Shown piece by piece: positions 27,160-36,390 of a DNA stretch of 64,000 nt. Origin of the DNA: Bin80 sp965220935 (GTDB taxonomy: Bacteria > Bacteroidota > Rhodothermia > Rhodothermales > Bin80); contig OZ244857.1 of the NCBI GenBank assembly GCA_965220935.1, forward strand, positions 3,162,001-3,226,000. Reading direction: 5' to 3'. A program made the translations under genes and the position numbers. Position 1 is the stretch's first letter. The number at the start of each line of letters is the position of its first letter. The notes beneath the pieces were generated by a model. That model ran no database searches and was not told the origin of the DNA. It was given only the letters and a program-made list of their open reading frames with translations.

Positions 27160-28577
27160 TAACTAAAGGGAATTATATACGTGAGTACCCAAAGAATGGA
27201 ACCATTCTATTTTGGCAAAGTTTAACAGACACAATAGGATAGATACGCAGTCTACCCTATTGCTTACCATAACACCAACGTAACCTTGATATCATGCCTG
27301 TTAAAAAGGCTTCTAACCCTTCAGATTCAAACTGTTCCTATCGTGGAATAGAGTACCGCCTATTACCCGGTACGCAGTGGAAAGCCCATCTCTTGGCGGG
27401 GCTTTGCGGAGCATGTAGGTTTGTATGGAACTCGATCCTTGAACAAATTAACGGCGAAGTCAAAGATAAGGATACTGAAAACCCATCCACATCTGTGTAT
27501 TCGTTATTTAAACGCTACCCAATCCTGCGTAAAGAAACGGGTTGGTTATCCAAGTACTCATCACACATTGTTCGTTACACCTTAAAGCATCAGGCAGAGG
27601 CGTGGAAAGAATTCTTCAAAGGAACCCGTGATCATCCTACGTTCCATAACAAGTACAACCATAAATCCTTCACAGCTCCAAAAGGAACGTTTAAGATTGT
27701 GGATGACAGTATCTACATCCAGAAGGTTGGATGGATGAAGATACGTAGGCACGGTGGTAATCCTTATCCAGACGGAGAACCTATTGAAGTAACCGTGAAG
27801 AAAGACGGCAGGTACTGGAAGATATCCGTGCTCTACAAAGTCTATCTACCAGAGCATGTAGATGACGGCAAAGAGATATGTATTGACGTGAACACCTATA
27901 ACATTTCGTATTCATCAACGGATGGCGAACAGGGCATGTTACCGCTCCCTGACTTGACGGATAAAGAGATTAAGATCCGTCGGTATCAACGTAAATTAGC
28001 CCGGCAACAAAAGGGATCGGGTAGATACAAACGAACGAAGCGTAAGATCAACAAGTGGAAGCGAAAACAGAAGAATTGCAGAGTCAATGCGGCGCATCAA
28101 CATAGCCGTCAATTGTCCAATAAAGCCCATACGTTGAAACGTGAAGACTTGAAGATCACGGCTATGTCCAAGTCCGCTAAGGGTACGGTTGAGAAGCCTG
28201 GAACCAATGTGAGGGCGAAGGCGGGGTTGAACCGCGTCATACAGAACGCTGGATGGCGACGGTTCAAGTCTTATTGCGATGACAAGTTCGGCAACGTGAT
28301 TCTTGTTGATCCGAAGTATACCAGTCAACGCTGTAACCAGTGTGGTCATACAGATAAAGTCAATCGCAAGACACAAAGTAGATTTGAGTGTATGGCGTGT
28401 GGCCATACGGATCACGCAGATATCAACGCATCTGCGAATGTATTACAGGCCTTCGGGATTGGGGCATCTGCACGTGGAGGAGCGTTTCCGTCAGGAACTC
28501 CTATGATCCGTGAAATGGATACGCAACAGGTAGCCGTCTAATTGATGGGTACTCACGTATATAATTCCCTAACTAAA
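27160..28577 (+). mobile_element. TnpB-carrying element, copy 2, with TIRs and 8-bp direct repeats
   Basis: The element spans 27168-28569 (1402 bp). Terminal inverted repeats at 27168-27190 and 28547-28569 (start GGGAATTATATACGTGAG, end TACCC) are perfect reverse complements. The flanks are TAACTAAA on both sides (27160-27167 and 28570-28577). The left end contains hairpins GAATGGAACCATTC (27194-27207) and a 12-bp stem, 27232-27243 with 27251-27262. The only gene is tnpB, ending 28 bp before the right tip, so any omega-RNA must overlap its 3' end. It interrupts mod. Confidence 0.92.
27294..28541 (+). CDS. tnpB: TnpB, RNA-guided RuvC nuclease family (most complete copy)
   Basis: The 415-residue protein is an OrfB/TnpB homologue. 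RuvC residues can be placed at D198 (ICIDVNTYN), E284 (LKREDLK) and D376 (HADINAS). A zinc finger pairs C347/C350 (CNQCGH) with C366/C369 (CMACGH), which the other two copies have lost in part. Charged helices around 221-270 are very basic and fit RNA binding. TnpB family members are guided by right-end RNA to cleave DNA; they are normally carried by IS200/IS605 or IS607 elements with a TnpA. Here no TnpA is present. It is probably intact, though activity is unknown. Confidence 0.9.
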   Translation: MPVKKASNPSDSNCSYRGIEYRLLPGTQWKAHLLAGLCGACRFVWNSILEQINGEVKDKDTENPSTSVYSLFKRYPILRKETGWLSKYSSHIVRYTLKHQAEAWKEFFKGTRDHPTFHNKYNHKSFTAPKGTFKIVDDSIYIQKVGWMKIRRHGGNPYPDGEPIEVTVKKDGRYWKISVLYKVYLPEHVDDGKEICIDVNTYNISYSSTDGEQGMLPLPDLTDKEIKIRRYQRKLARQQKGSGRYKRTKRKINKWKRKQKNCRVNAAHQHSRQLSNKAHTLKREDLKITAMSKSAKGTVEKPGTNVRAKAGLNRVIQNAGWRRFKSYCDDKFGNVILVDPKYTSQRCNQCGHTDKVNRKTQSRFECMACGHTDHADINASANVLQAFGIGASARGGAFPSGTPMIREMDTQQVAV

Positions 28578-29770
28578 TGTGCCACCAAAGCCTGCTTTGA
28601 GAGACGCGTCTCTGGCATTGGATACGCCCTTAATGATTCTCCGAACACGTCCAGCGGTTGTAGAGTCTACATAATCTTCACATTCTACTAAAATAAAACG
28701 ACGGCTCCCACCATCTTCATGATTTTGCGCCAGAATAGCATGAGCTGTAGTGCCCGATCCAGCAAATGAATCAAGAACAATGGAGTCAAGATCCGTCGAT
28801 AGTAGCACAATCTTACGAATCAGGTCACTGGGTTTAGGGGTTTTAAATACACCTTTGTCATCAAAAATTTGAATCAATTCCTCTGTAGCATTTGTTGCCG
28901 TGCCAACATCCTGCCAGATCGTCCTTTCTCCTTGATCTCCTCTAAAAATCGTTTATAGTGTGGTTTAGCTCTGCCCGAACGACCAAAGACGATGCGGCCC
29001 TCCTCAAATGCCTGATCATATTTTTCTTTGCAAAAACGCCAGCATCGTCCCTTCGGAGGATAATATCCTCGCCCTGTCGTAGGATTTACAATTTCGTAAG
29101 TGAGGTTAGGGCGCACATTGGGAGCATCCATTGGGTCTAGTGTCCAAGGCCCACGCGGATCATTGTCTGGATTTGAGAACTGGCTCTCGTCCACTGGAAT
29201 TGATTTGAGTTTAAATTTTTCATAATTTTTGGTATATCCAAGAATGTAATTATGTCCAAGTGATACACCGATGTCGTTCTGTTTACTCTTTCGGTGATGC
29301 CATACAATACTCGTGAGGAAATTCTCCTCGCCAAAAATCTCATCAATCAAACAACGAAGATGATGCACCTCGTTATCATCAATGGAGATAAAAATCACCC
29401 CGTCTTCACGAAGCAGTTCGTGAACAAGTTTGATGCGGGGCATCATCATACATAACCATTTATCGTGCCGAGTCAGATCATCACGATCCACAGCCTTTCC
29501 CAGCCAGTCCTTGATCAGCGACGAGTTAACATTATCATTGTATTGCCAACTTTCATTGCCCGTGTTATATGGAGGATCAATGAAAATACATTTAACTTTA
29601 TTACGATAGAATGATAACAGAGATTTCAGAGTGGCCAAATTATCTCCATGAATAACGAGATTATCTTGTAGGCTTAACCCTTTTTCTTGTACTGGAATCA
29701 GTTCGTGGAAAGGTACTGATATATGATAGTTTTTCACTAAATTTTTACCCTTAAACTGAAGGCGTGGCAT

Positions 29771-30502
29771 TGATTCTCAAACACAGTGATGAGTATTAGG
29801 GTAAATTATGCAGGTGACTGAACATAGACCTAATGATTTTCTCGTTCAGGTGGATTCATAAAAGTCACATCAAATATTTTCATGGTTCAAAATAAGAAAA
29901 CCTTAGATTTATCCGAATGTGTCCCATGAAATTATTTCAGCGCAGGTGGATCAATATAAATAACTTCCGCAGTATGGTTTTTATACTATTCTATTAGGAT
30001 AAATGACAAATTAACTGAAATTATATTGTGGAAAATATTAGGAGTATAGAGACTTGACTGAGATCACTGGCTGGTAGGTGGTTCCTGTAGAGTCACGGTA
30101 GGTATGACGGGTCTTAGTGGTATCTCTATGGTCAGCATCAGCAATGTGCCATATATGTAACGTCACTCACAAATATCTTTATGCGTGAAATTTAGGGTAT
30201 TAATTTTAGTGGTCATGTGAATTACCATCCGTTAATGTTAATTTGGCCATCATCACTCATTTGAATGTGTTGACTTCTGCTTCGGTAATAAAACGATAGC
30301 ATTTGCCTACCGTAGACTCAATCAAGATTCTAACCATTGAATACTGCACGGATATCGATGTTCGGGTATAGTTGATGAAGTAAAAGTGCTCTGCCAGTGG
30401 CTGAACAAACAGAAACGTTGAAAATTCCTGTTTGCTTGTTCTTCTATTGCGCTGATTAGACACCATCTATATGAAACTTCTGTCATTCTTTCGGATGATG
30501 AT
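29771..30502. other. intergenic region, no clear gene
   Basis: About 730 bp upstream of mod and downstream of the cyclophilin gene. A 69-residue minus-strand ORF (30257-30466) has no recognisable motif, and a short minus-strand reading around 30050-30150 (RDTTKTRHTYRDSTGTTYQPVISVKS) looks protein-like but is isolated by stops. I see possible gene decay but cannot name it. The mod/res promoter should lie near 29771-29850. Confidence 0.35.
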
Positions 30503-31243
30503 TTACCGCTCATAACCGGGAAGAGGGAGCACCTCCATAGTGATTGGAATCATTGGCATATCTCCATTAGGAAGGCCTCGCTGGCCAGCCCGATTCGGAG
30601 TCAAGACACGCGTAATTCGATCTAACACATCAAAGCCAGATACTAATTCCCCAAAAACTGTGTACATTCCATCTAACATGGGAGCACCACCTTCTGACAT
30701 GTAGTGTGACCTTGCCTCGCTGGAGAATTCAAAGGTTGAATCTGGGATCATTTGTTGCAGACGGCTCTGGATTTGATCTAGAGATTCCTCAGGGTAAATA
30801 CTACCGTGAACAATGTAGAATTGACTTCCATTGGATTCTCTTTCAGGATTCATATTATCGCCAGATCGTGCGGTGGCCAGTGCGCCTCGTTTATGGTAAC
30901 GACCTGAAACGATCTCAGCAGGAAGCGTATAGCCAGGCCCTCCCAATCCATCGTTATTTGGGTCATCGTCTTTTGAATTAGGATCGCCTCCTTGAATCAT
31001 AAAACCTCCAATGACCCGATGAAATGTAGTTCCACTAAGAGTGCCTTCACTCACGAGTTTTTTGAAATTATCTCTATGAATCGGAGTATCATCATAGAGT
31101 TCAATGATCATCACCCCCATTGGGGTAGAGATTTCAAAAAAATTTGTTTCCTGTAGTCCGTTTGCGCTCTGCATCAGGCAACTAGCGGTGCCCATCAGTA
31201 TCATAATCCATAGACTTAGATATAACAATTGTGTAATTTTCAT
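30503..31243 (-). CDS. peptidyl-prolyl cis-trans isomerase, cyclophilin type, lipoprotein
   Basis: This cyclophilin catalyses proline isomerisation in the cell envelope. A lipoprotein signal peptide (LYLSLWIMILMGTASC, with a lipobox-like GTASC) precedes the domain. Cyclophilin motifs are MGVMIIELYDDTPIHRDNFKKLV, GTTFHRVIGGFMIQGGDPNS, GALATARSGD, SNGSQFYIVHG and YTVFGELVSGFDVLDRI. An insertion around YPEESLDQIQSRLQQMIPDSTFEFSSEARSHYMSEGG is typical of Bacteroidota/Rhodothermota forms. Its ATG overlaps the stop of the upstream 122-aa gene, so the two are cotranscribed. Confidence 0.93.
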   Translation of the reverse strand: MKITQLLYLSLWIMILMGTASCLMQSANGLQETNFFEISTPMGVMIIELYDDTPIHRDNFKKLVSEGTLSGTTFHRVIGGFMIQGGDPNSKDDDPNNDGLGGPGYTLPAEIVSGRYHKRGALATARSGDNMNPERESNGSQFYIVHGSIYPEESLDQIQSRLQQMIPDSTFEFSSEARSHYMSEGGAPMLDGMYTVFGELVSGFDVLDRITRVLTPNRAGQRGLPNGDMPMIPITMEVLPLPGYER

Positions 31244-31608
31244 GAATTTAAGTAGGGTTCAAAGTAGTGTAGAATTCCCGCGCGCAGTAATAGATCCTGC
31301 TCAGAAGAACTCATCTCCTCAGGTAAATCCTCATGCGGCTCCCAAATCCAATAGCCATCCATTTCCCGGCCAACCCTCTCAAAACACCCAAGGCGTTCAA
31401 GTACGCAGTAAGTCCCTTCATTAATCAGGCGCTGTTTTGATGCCTTATCAAGATCTGGCTCGTAGCCACGATCTGATTCTTGTAGGCCTATCAGAAAAAG
31501 AAGTCCATCAAGGTCATCAGCACATCCAAGTGTTGAGTCAAGCCAGTCTTTTAGCTTGGGCCATGCCGCTGTAACTGCATCCCGATTTGGTTCAAATATA
31601 CCCGCCAC
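31240..31608 (-). CDS. hypothetical protein upstream of cyclophilin
   Basis: This 122-residue acidic, soluble protein is not recognised (MAGIFEPNRDAVTAAWPKLKDWLDSTLGCADDLDGLLFLIGLQE). It has no signal peptide. Its stop overlaps the cyclophilin ATG (ATGA), so it is the first gene of a two-gene operon. The regular spacing and lack of internal stops support a real gene; function is unknown. Confidence 0.7.
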   Translation of the reverse strand: MAGIFEPNRDAVTAAWPKLKDWLDSTLGCADDLDGLLFLIGLQESDRGYEPDLDKASKQRLINEGTYCVLERLGCFERVGREMDGYWIWEPHEDLPEEMSSSEQDLLLRAGILHYFEPYLNS

Positions 31609-31717
31609 GTTAATGTTTTGATTAAATCACCAGAGTAAGGCACTTGTTACACCAACTTCAGATTTGCCATCATCTCAACAAATGATGTATCTTTAAGACC
31701 GTGAAACTATTTGACCC

Positions 31718-34030
31718 ATGATACGTGCCATTTATCTATGTATGTGTTGTTCGCTCCTGGTGTCTTATGCGATGGCTCAATCCTTCGGCGGTGCACTGGC
31801 GATGACCGATCAACATATATTTATCGGGGAAACCAGAAACGTTGCGTTTTCTGGTGAAGTTTATGTATATCAGGCGAATGATCCATCCGAAAAGCCAACC
31901 ATTCTTAGAGTCAATGAGAAACTAGAGCGGTTTGGAAGAACCATAGCTGTCCAAGATCAGACGTTGTATATTTCCGCTCACGAAGCGGATGACTCCAAAG
32001 GGGCGGTCTATGTATTTAGATTCAACGACAGGTGGGAGCAGGTAGGAAGAATCACTGCTTCAGATGGTCATCCTAAGGATCAATTTGGATTATCTATCGC
32101 TGTGGATAACCATCAAATTCTGATCGGCGCGCCTGGGCGACACCAATCCAAGGGAGCTGTTTATGTAGTCAACGAAAATACGGATGGATCATTCTCAGAA
32201 TCACAAATCTTAATTCCTGATGATCTAGGCCCTGGAGACAGGTTCGGATCAACCCTTGCCATAGAAGAAAATCTCAGCGCGATCAGCGCTCTGTCACAAT
32301 CGGAAAGTAGAGGTGCAGTTTATGCATATTCAAATGAATCAGGTCACTGGACCTTAATAGATAAAGTGTCTCCTGATTTTCTATCAATATCCAGTCGATT
32401 AGGGAGTTCAGTGATGATCAATCAGGAACGCATATATGCGGGTGCGCCATTTTATGGAGAGGGCACGGGAATTGTTTTAGAAATGGAATTCAACTCTGAA
32501 AGCAAGCAATTGCTGATCCATAATCTATTGCAACCGCAGAACCAAGAACGGTCCGCTCAATTTGGAGCGGCGCTTGCATTCTCCAGAGCAGACCTGTGGG
32601 TCGGGGCAAATCGTAGTAATCGCGGCAGAGGCGCAGTGCATCAATTTAAGGCAGAGGGAAATGGATGGATAAATTCCTTGATTCTCCATCCTCACGAATC
32701 CATTGGGCGGGCTGCGTTCGGCAGTAGTCTAGCCGTTCACAAAGGGATTGCGGTCGTAGGAGCAGTGTACATGGATGCCCGTGCAGGGGGAGCGATCCTT
32801 TTGAGACAACAAGAATCGGGATGGAACACAGAACTGACATTGATCAATGAAATTAAAAGCCACGACGCGATCACAGGTGGTGAAGTACGTTGCAATCAGG
32901 GGATGGCATCTAGATGGTCATGTGAAAATGTGGATCTGACCGCATTTCTGCCCCTCCCCCAAATGGGAGGAACCCGCGCATCAAGGCTTAATGATATCTG
33001 GGGATGGACAGATCCTCAAACCTCTCGAGAGTATGCTCTGGTTGGACGTAACGATGGCACTTCTTTCGTTGATGTGACAGACCCTGTATCTCCAAAATAT
33101 TTGGGGGACTTACCCATGACCGATGGATCCGTTGCGAATGTGTGGAGAGATATAAAAGTCTATGCTGATCATGCGTATGTCGTTGCTGACGGTGCAGAGC
33201 AGCATGGCGTGCAGATTTTTGATCTATCTCAGCTACGTGAAGTGCATGATCCGCCAGTCACCTTCAAGGAAACTGCGATTTATACGGGGATTGCCAGTGC
33301 GCATAACATTGTAATTAATGAACAAACCGGCTTCGGTTATGTGGTCGGTGCTAGTCGAGGGGGGCAAACATGCGGTGGAGGTCTTCATATGTTGGATCTG
33401 CGTGATCCCGCGAATATATCATTTGCTGGTTGTTTTGCAGATCCGAATACTGGAAGGGGCAAAACAGGATATACACATGATGCGCAGTGTGTTATTTATT
33501 CTGGTCCAGATTTAGAGTATTTCGGGAGAGAAATATGTCTTGGATCTAATGAAACTGCCCTTAGTATCGCCGATGTGACAGATAAGGATAATCCTGTAGC
33601 AATCTCAGTAGCGACCTACCCGAAAGTCGCTTATACCCATCAAGGATGGCTGACGGAAGATCATAGGTACTTTTACATGAATGACGAAGGAGATGAGCCA
33701 CAAGGATTGGTAAAGGGAACGCGGACCTTGGTCTGGGACCTCTTGGACCTTGATGATCCAGTATTGATCACTGAATACATTGCAACCACATCTGATACGG
33801 ATCATAATTTGTATATCAGGGGCCATCTAATGTATCAGTCTAATTATGGGGCAGGTCTTAGAATTCTTGATATTACTGTCCCAGAAGCTCCTGTAGAGAT
33901 CGGCTTTTTTGAACCTGGTCATGGTTCAACCTCTTGGAGTAACTATCCGTATTTTAAGAGTGGAACATTGATCGTTACCAGTGGAACTGAGGGATTATTT
34001 GTTCTCAGAAAGCGTGACTTAGATATCTGA
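31718..34030 (+). CDS. secreted choice-of-anchor B family protein with FG-GAP-like and LVIVD-like repeats
   Basis: This is a 770-residue exported protein. A signal peptide (AIYLCMCCSLLVSYAMA) leads into about seven FG-GAP-like repeats (FGRTIAVQDQTLYISA, FGLSIAVDNHQILIGAPG, FGSTLAIEENLSAIS, RLGSSVMINQERIYAGAPF, FGAALAFSRADLWVGA, FGSSLAVHKGIAVVGA). The second half is a choice-of-anchor-B/LVIVD-type propeller: DIWGWTDPQTSREYALVGRNDGTSFVDVTDP, then GYTHDAQC, YTHQGWLTEDHRYFYMND and YNHNLY-like TDHNLYIRGHLMYQSNYGAGLRILDIT. It ends SGTEGLFVLRKRDLDI without an obvious sorting domain. Such proteins are common in marine Rhodothermota/Bacteroidota. Confidence 0.85.
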   Translation: MIRAIYLCMCCSLLVSYAMAQSFGGALAMTDQHIFIGETRNVAFSGEVYVYQANDPSEKPTILRVNEKLERFGRTIAVQDQTLYISAHEADDSKGAVYVFRFNDRWEQVGRITASDGHPKDQFGLSIAVDNHQILIGAPGRHQSKGAVYVVNENTDGSFSESQILIPDDLGPGDRFGSTLAIEENLSAISALSQSESRGAVYAYSNESGHWTLIDKVSPDFLSISSRLGSSVMINQERIYAGAPFYGEGTGIVLEMEFNSESKQLLIHNLLQPQNQERSAQFGAALAFSRADLWVGANRSNRGRGAVHQFKAEGNGWINSLILHPHESIGRAAFGSSLAVHKGIAVVGAVYMDARAGGAILLRQQESGWNTELTLINEIKSHDAITGGEVRCNQGMASRWSCENVDLTAFLPLPQMGGTRASRLNDIWGWTDPQTSREYALVGRNDGTSFVDVTDPVSPKYLGDLPMTDGSVANVWRDIKVYADHAYVVADGAEQHGVQIFDLSQLREVHDPPVTFKETAIYTGIASAHNIVINEQTGFGYVVGASRGGQTCGGGLHMLDLRDPANISFAGCFADPNTGRGKTGYTHDAQCVIYSGPDLEYFGREICLGSNETALSIADVTDKDNPVAISVATYPKVAYTHQGWLTEDHRYFYMNDEGDEPQGLVKGTRTLVWDLLDLDDPVLITEYIATTSDTDHNLYIRGHLMYQSNYGAGLRILDITVPEAPVEIGFFEPGHGSTSWSNYPYFKSGTLIVTSGTEGLFVLRKRDLDI

Positions 34031-34209
34031 GTTTCATGAAAATAGTACAACAGGCCCAAAATAGCGCTGAATATTTTACTGAATAGCCTCACGGCAAGGA
34101 TTCCAACACTTCTGACTCACATCTATTGAATGACCTGCCAACAACTAGACTATTGAGTGATGACAAAAAAAATTGATATTTACTGCAATGCATGATTTTT
34201 CAGAGCGCT

Positions 34210-34860
34210 ACTACTGTTGGTCTCATTCTATGATGTATCTTTCGTTTTGGGTCAAGAGCATGAGGAAACGAATTATCTACCAAATTTCGTTGTGGTGCAG
34301 TTTGAGCAAGACATGTTCATCGCGCACAAGTCAAAGAGTTCGGGTCTACTGGAATTTGATCAAAAAGCGTCGTAGTATCAGATATCTTTGATTGAAAGGG
34401 TCTATCCATTTCTTGATCATGTGGAGCCTACCCCCAGAGACGAGATTTAATCTCATGGCTCTTCACCGCACCTATTATATTCATTAAGATGTTGGCGTTT
34501 CTCCTCATGAGGTTGCTAAGGAATTGGATCCAGTATTGCAGGTGGTATATGCTGAGCCTGTGCCCCTCAATCGCAAACAAGATCCCTTGAAATAACTCCA
34601 GAGAATCCTTTCTTCATGGATCAAACAGATTTAGAGAGTTTGCGGCTACCAGAGGCATGGAGTATTGTAAAGAGCGAGGAAGGAAATCCCAAAGTTGTGA
34701 TTGCTATCGTGGATTCAGGTACTGAATGGGAGCATGTAGATCTTCGCGCAAATGTATGGACAACTCAAGAAGAGATAGCAGATAATGGCATTGATGATGA
34801 TGGTTGTTTGACGACAACTATAATTTGCGTTTTGGAGGGCGCACAACGAACTCAATAGTT
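34210..34860 (+). pseudogene. decayed S8 (subtilisin-like) peptidase, N-terminal fragments
   Basis: Fragments in different frames line up as a secreted subtilase precursor. The propeptide-like parts are NYLPNFVVVQFEQDMFIAHK (from about 34270), HRTYYIH followed by DVGVSPHEVAKELDPVLQVVYAEPVP, and ITPENPFFMDQ. The beginning of the catalytic domain follows: LPEAWSIVKSEEGNPKVVIAIVDSGTEWEHVDL, containing the catalytic Asp in VDSG, and NGIDDDG. Frameshifts and stops separate the pieces (near 34375, 34490, 34590 and 34805), and the His and Ser catalytic parts are missing. It is clearly nonfunctional. Confidence 0.75.
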
Positions 34861-35030
34861 TCCTGTCTACCGCGTATTGAACTTGATTATGCACTGCGTT
34901 AAAGTGTTTACCTATGAATATGGATTTCTCCAAATCAGTGAAACATCATTGTGATGAGAATGTTATATCAACAAAATTGTTGACAACATTTCTGTTGTCT
35001 CATGAATCATCTTAATAACTTATTATTCAA
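34861..35030. other. A/T-rich leader before ATPase gene
   Basis: 170 bp of A/T-rich sequence lie between the subtilase remnant and the ATPase gene; they probably hold its promoter. Short repeats of TGTTGACAAC/TTGTTGTC type occur at 34960-35000. No gene is seen. Confidence 0.35.
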
Positions 35031-36263
35031 ATGCAATCAACGACTGGACGCTGGGTAAGCGGAGATGATTTTTTTGACAGGGAGGCTGATCTGAAAATCC
35101 TCAAAAAACGTATAGTTAATGGTAACCATATATTGCTAACTGGGCATAGGCGTATGGGGAAGACTAGTATTTTGCAAGAGATTGGCAGACAACTTCAACA
35201 TGATGGCTGGACATTTCTGTACTGTGATCTTGAGCGCTCCTCTGAACCAGAGGATGTCATTGCAGAAATAGTAGCGACTGTTCAACATGGAAAGCCATCT
35301 TCTGTTCGCTTCTTCAAGCGATGGTTGAAACAGATGAGAGATAGCATTGAAGAAATCAGTTTTTCAGATTTTCGCTTGAAGCTACGTGCGGAAATTAATG
35401 ACAAAAACTGGAGACTTCTTGGCGAGAATATTATAGAACAGTTCTCTGATCATGAAAACCCAACTCTATTGGTTCTTGATGAAATGCCCGTGTTCTTGAA
35501 AAGATTAGTAGACCAAGATGGGAATGCTCTGCGAGTTGGTTTATTTTTAAGTTGGTTACGTGCAGAATTACAGCGAGCTACGAAGACGAGCCCTGTTTTA
35601 GTTGTTTCTGGAAGTATTGGTCTTGCACCCATGTTACGAAGATTGGGTATGCCTGAAAAGATCAACTATCTTTATTCATATCAGCTCCAGCCATGGGATA
35701 AAGATCACTCCATCAGGTGTATTGAGACCCTTGCTCATACTCAAGAACTGCGCATAGAAAATGGCGTAGCTGAGGCAATGTATGAAACTCTCGGGATTGG
35801 TATTCCCCATCATATTCAATCGTTTTTTGGACGATTGATTGATTATGCTACAAAATATCACCTTGACTCGATTTCCGTCAAAAATGTTAGTACTGTTTAT
35901 CACTCTGAAATGTTAGGACCAGCTGGGCAAGTTGATCTTGATCATTATCGATCGCGCCTCCAGAATGCACTGTGTCAAAAAAGTTATTTCATCGCTGATA
36001 TTATACTAACAGAGGTGGCTACTCAGAGTCATTTTAACCAAGAGGGACGAATAATTCTTGAAAAAATCTATGGCGAAATTATTGAAAATATTTCACAACA
36101 TGTTGTGGAAGTGCTTGATGTGTTAACACACGATGGATATTTGGTACGTGTGAACGGGAGGTATACGTTTGCTTTTCGACTTTTGAAAGACTGGTGGGGG
36201 GGAGCAAGTTACAGAGACAATTATGTGCCCCTACATCAACTTGACCAAGGCCTTCGCTCTTGA
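35031..36263 (+). CDS. AAA ATPase of the archaeal-type ATPase (PF01637-like) group
   Basis: This 410-residue protein has Walker A in ILLTGHRRMGKTSILQEI (residues ~34-51), a Walker B-like LLVLDEMPVFLKRL, a sensor-like VLVVSGSIGLAPMLRRL and a C-terminal winged-helix-like part (LLKDWWGG). The opening WVSGDDFFDREADLKILKKRI matches the FvGRexEl start of STAND/archaeal ATPases. Such proteins occur in toxin-antitoxin and defence settings, but the role here is unknown. It is followed 127 bp later by a second, larger ATPase on the same strand, so the two may act together. Confidence 0.7.
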   Translation: MQSTTGRWVSGDDFFDREADLKILKKRIVNGNHILLTGHRRMGKTSILQEIGRQLQHDGWTFLYCDLERSSEPEDVIAEIVATVQHGKPSSVRFFKRWLKQMRDSIEEISFSDFRLKLRAEINDKNWRLLGENIIEQFSDHENPTLLVLDEMPVFLKRLVDQDGNALRVGLFLSWLRAELQRATKTSPVLVVSGSIGLAPMLRRLGMPEKINYLYSYQLQPWDKDHSIRCIETLAHTQELRIENGVAEAMYETLGIGIPHHIQSFFGRLIDYATKYHLDSISVKNVSTVYHSEMLGPAGQVDLDHYRSRLQNALCQKSYFIADIILTEVATQSHFNQEGRIILEKIYGEIIENISQHVVEVLDVLTHDGYLVRVNGRYTFAFRLLKDWWGGASYRDNYVPLHQLDQGLRS

Positions 36264-36390
36264 TCAAGTGACGAACAACTGATTTGGGACAATCTATTCA
36301 CATGAGGTTTGGAATCGTTTTGTGAATGGTGTTGCAGTTGTTGTCTGAACAAGAATTCACTCATCATTATATCAAGATGTAGCATTTCAA

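Larger units (their letters stand above)
26793..29770 (-). pseudogene. mod: type III DNA methyltransferase Mod, disrupted by frameshift and by TnpB element
   Basis: Mod gives sequence recognition and N6-adenine methylation. Three pieces are seen on the minus strand: 29770-28874 (amino part, with FIDPPYNTGNESWQYNDN, the DPPY methylation motif), 28877-28569 (LDSFAGSGTTAHAIL, the SAM-binding FxGxG motif) and 27152-26793 (C-terminus). A one-base deletion near 28918-28922 shifts the frame between KEKG and IWQDVGTATNATEE. Element 2 then splits GGTFS from YFKLGRAM; deleting the element plus one copy of TAACTAAA restores GTFSYFKLGRAM in frame, matching the conserved Mod segment. Confidence 0.9.

Noticed and set aside
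27996..28415. 139-residue minus-strand ORF inside tnpB copy 2 (also in copy 3)
   Set aside because: It recurs only because tnpB is repeated; it contains no family motif and runs against a well-supported RuvC gene.
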